A stretch of 64,000 nt of DNA, taken from the NCBI RefSeq assembly GCF_900100345.1, contig NZ_FMTT01000008.1, positions 36,495-100,494 of the forward strand, read 5' to 3'. The translations under genes were made by a program, and so were the position numbers. Each line of letters begins with the position of its first letter. Within the stretch, counting starts at the first letter, position 1. The notes below the pieces were generated by a model that worked only from the letters and a program-made list of their open reading frames with translations, made no database searches and had not been told where the DNA came from. Positions 63,618-64,000 of the stretch are shown piece by piece. The stretch is from Paenibacillus tianmuensis (GTDB lineage Bacteria; Bacillota; Bacilli; Paenibacillales; NBRC-103111).

Positions 63618-63714
63618 TTTATGCTTTCCCCTCCAAAAATTATCCATCGCAATTTTGTCACGTTCTGGCGGAGTCGCGGTACAGTCCGGACAAGCCCGCC
63701 GATATAACCACTAT

Positions 63715-63743
63715 ATTATAACCGTAATAAATGCGGTTTTCAA
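63715..63743 (-). promoter_or_regulatory. Promoter of tig
   Basis: -35 TTGAAA (63738-63743), 17-base spacer, perfect -10 TATAAT (63715-63720). An AACCG/CGGTT repeat spans the spacer and could also act as a weak terminator for the gene upstream. Confidence 0.75.
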
Positions 63744-63788
63744 GGCTTCAAACGCGGAAACGTTGGGAAATCGTCCCGCGGCGCCATT

Positions 63789-64000
63789 TTATAATCTCCG
63801 AGTGAATACGTTTGCGGCGAATTGCTGCATTATCCGGTAAGCCTGCTCCCACTGAAACGCCAGATTTGACGTGATCCCGTACAATTCGAACAGCTCCGCT
63901 TTGTCTCCGCCTTCAAATACTTGTTCGAGCAACGTCAAATGCAGCGCCGCAGCCCATACGTCCACACAGGCCGCATCCTGCCGCAGCATTTGCCTGTAAG
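63789..64000 (-). CDS. Partial protein of unknown function (C-terminal end)
   Basis: The frame is open to the right window edge, so only the last 70 residues are seen. They are helical and rich in Ala, Leu and Gln (LRQDAACVDVWAAALHLTLLEQ...QWEQAYRIMQQFAANVFTRRL), which could be the end of a TPR-like or other helical repeat protein. The fragment ends about 45 bases before the tig promoter. No family can be assigned from this part. Confidence 0.65.
   Translation of the reverse strand, partial: YRQMLRQDAACVDVWAAALHLTLLEQVFEGGDKAELFELYGITSNLAFQWEQAYRIMQQFAANVFTRRL

Noticed and set aside
62220-63707. 495-codon plus-strand open frame
   Set aside because: Antisense to the complete tig gene; Phe/Val/His-rich composition is an artefact of codon complementarity.
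1-64000. Prophage, plasmid, defence island, tRNA or rRNA genes
   Set aside because: No integrase, transposase, capsid, toxin-antitoxin, restriction, Cas, tRNA or rRNA signature was found on either strand.

Overview
The window is a 64 kb stretch of chromosome from an endospore-forming Bacillota, most likely a Paenibacillus-like member of the Bacillales. This is inferred from gene content and order, not from a database match. The order safA - pheA - ACT protein - obg - spo0B - rpmA - prp - rplU - spoIVFB - spoIVFA - minD - minC - mreD - mreC - mreB - radC - maf - spoIIB-like - folC - valS - spoVID - hem genes - engB - lon - lonB - clpX - tig is the order I know from Bacillus subtilis, with local insertions. 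Strong Shine-Dalgarno sites, many GTG/TTG starts, sigma-A type promoters, a T-box and an SLH-anchored amidase agree with this. Almost everything is on the minus strand. The plus-strand exceptions are a NUDIX hydrolase, the SLH amidase, a phosphodiester glycosidase-like protein, a CwlD-like amidase and one possible tiny peptide.

Layout: 1-5.9 kb holds a spore coat morphogenetic LysM protein (SafA-like, cut by the edge), then pheA and the thrB-thrC-hom threonine genes with an ACT-domain protein at the head of the operon. 6.0-9.9 kb holds a NUDIX gene, obg, spo0B and the L27/Prp/L21 ribosomal unit with its leader. 9.9-20.6 kb is an RNase G, the SpoIVFA/SpoIVFB sigma-K activation pair, rodA, minDC, mreBCD, radC, maf and two small genes. 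20.7-29.5 kb is the SLH amidase, a SpoIIB-like SPOR protein, murC, folC and valS behind a T-box. 29.5-33.9 kb is spoVID, a pseudouridine synthase, a small membrane protein and the glycosidase-like gene. 33.9-45.5 kb is a ten-gene tetrapyrrole cluster (hemL, hemY, hemH, hemE, hemB, cobA-hemD, hemC, precorrin-2 dehydrogenase, hemX, hemA). 45.5-48.3 kb is a gene-poor patch rich in hairpins, with speD and two unrecognised genes. 48.5-64 kb is an RND exporter, engB, lon, lonB, cwlD, a deacetylase-like gene, ispG, clpX, clpP, tig and a partial gene.

The genes are mostly housekeeping: aspartate and aromatic amino acid synthesis, ribosome assembly, rod-shape and division-site control, heme and siroheme synthesis, AAA+ proteolysis, and a scattered set of sporulation functions. 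I see no phage, plasmid, CRISPR array, rRNA or tRNA. The parts that stand out are a low-GC maf gene sitting directly behind what looks like the decayed start of an older maf, a run of six stem-loops upstream of hemA including a 53-base near-perfect palindrome, a branched structure over the start of an unknown gene after speD, a structured spacer between lon and engB, and candidate sigma-E and sigma-F promoters in front of spoIVFA and lonB.
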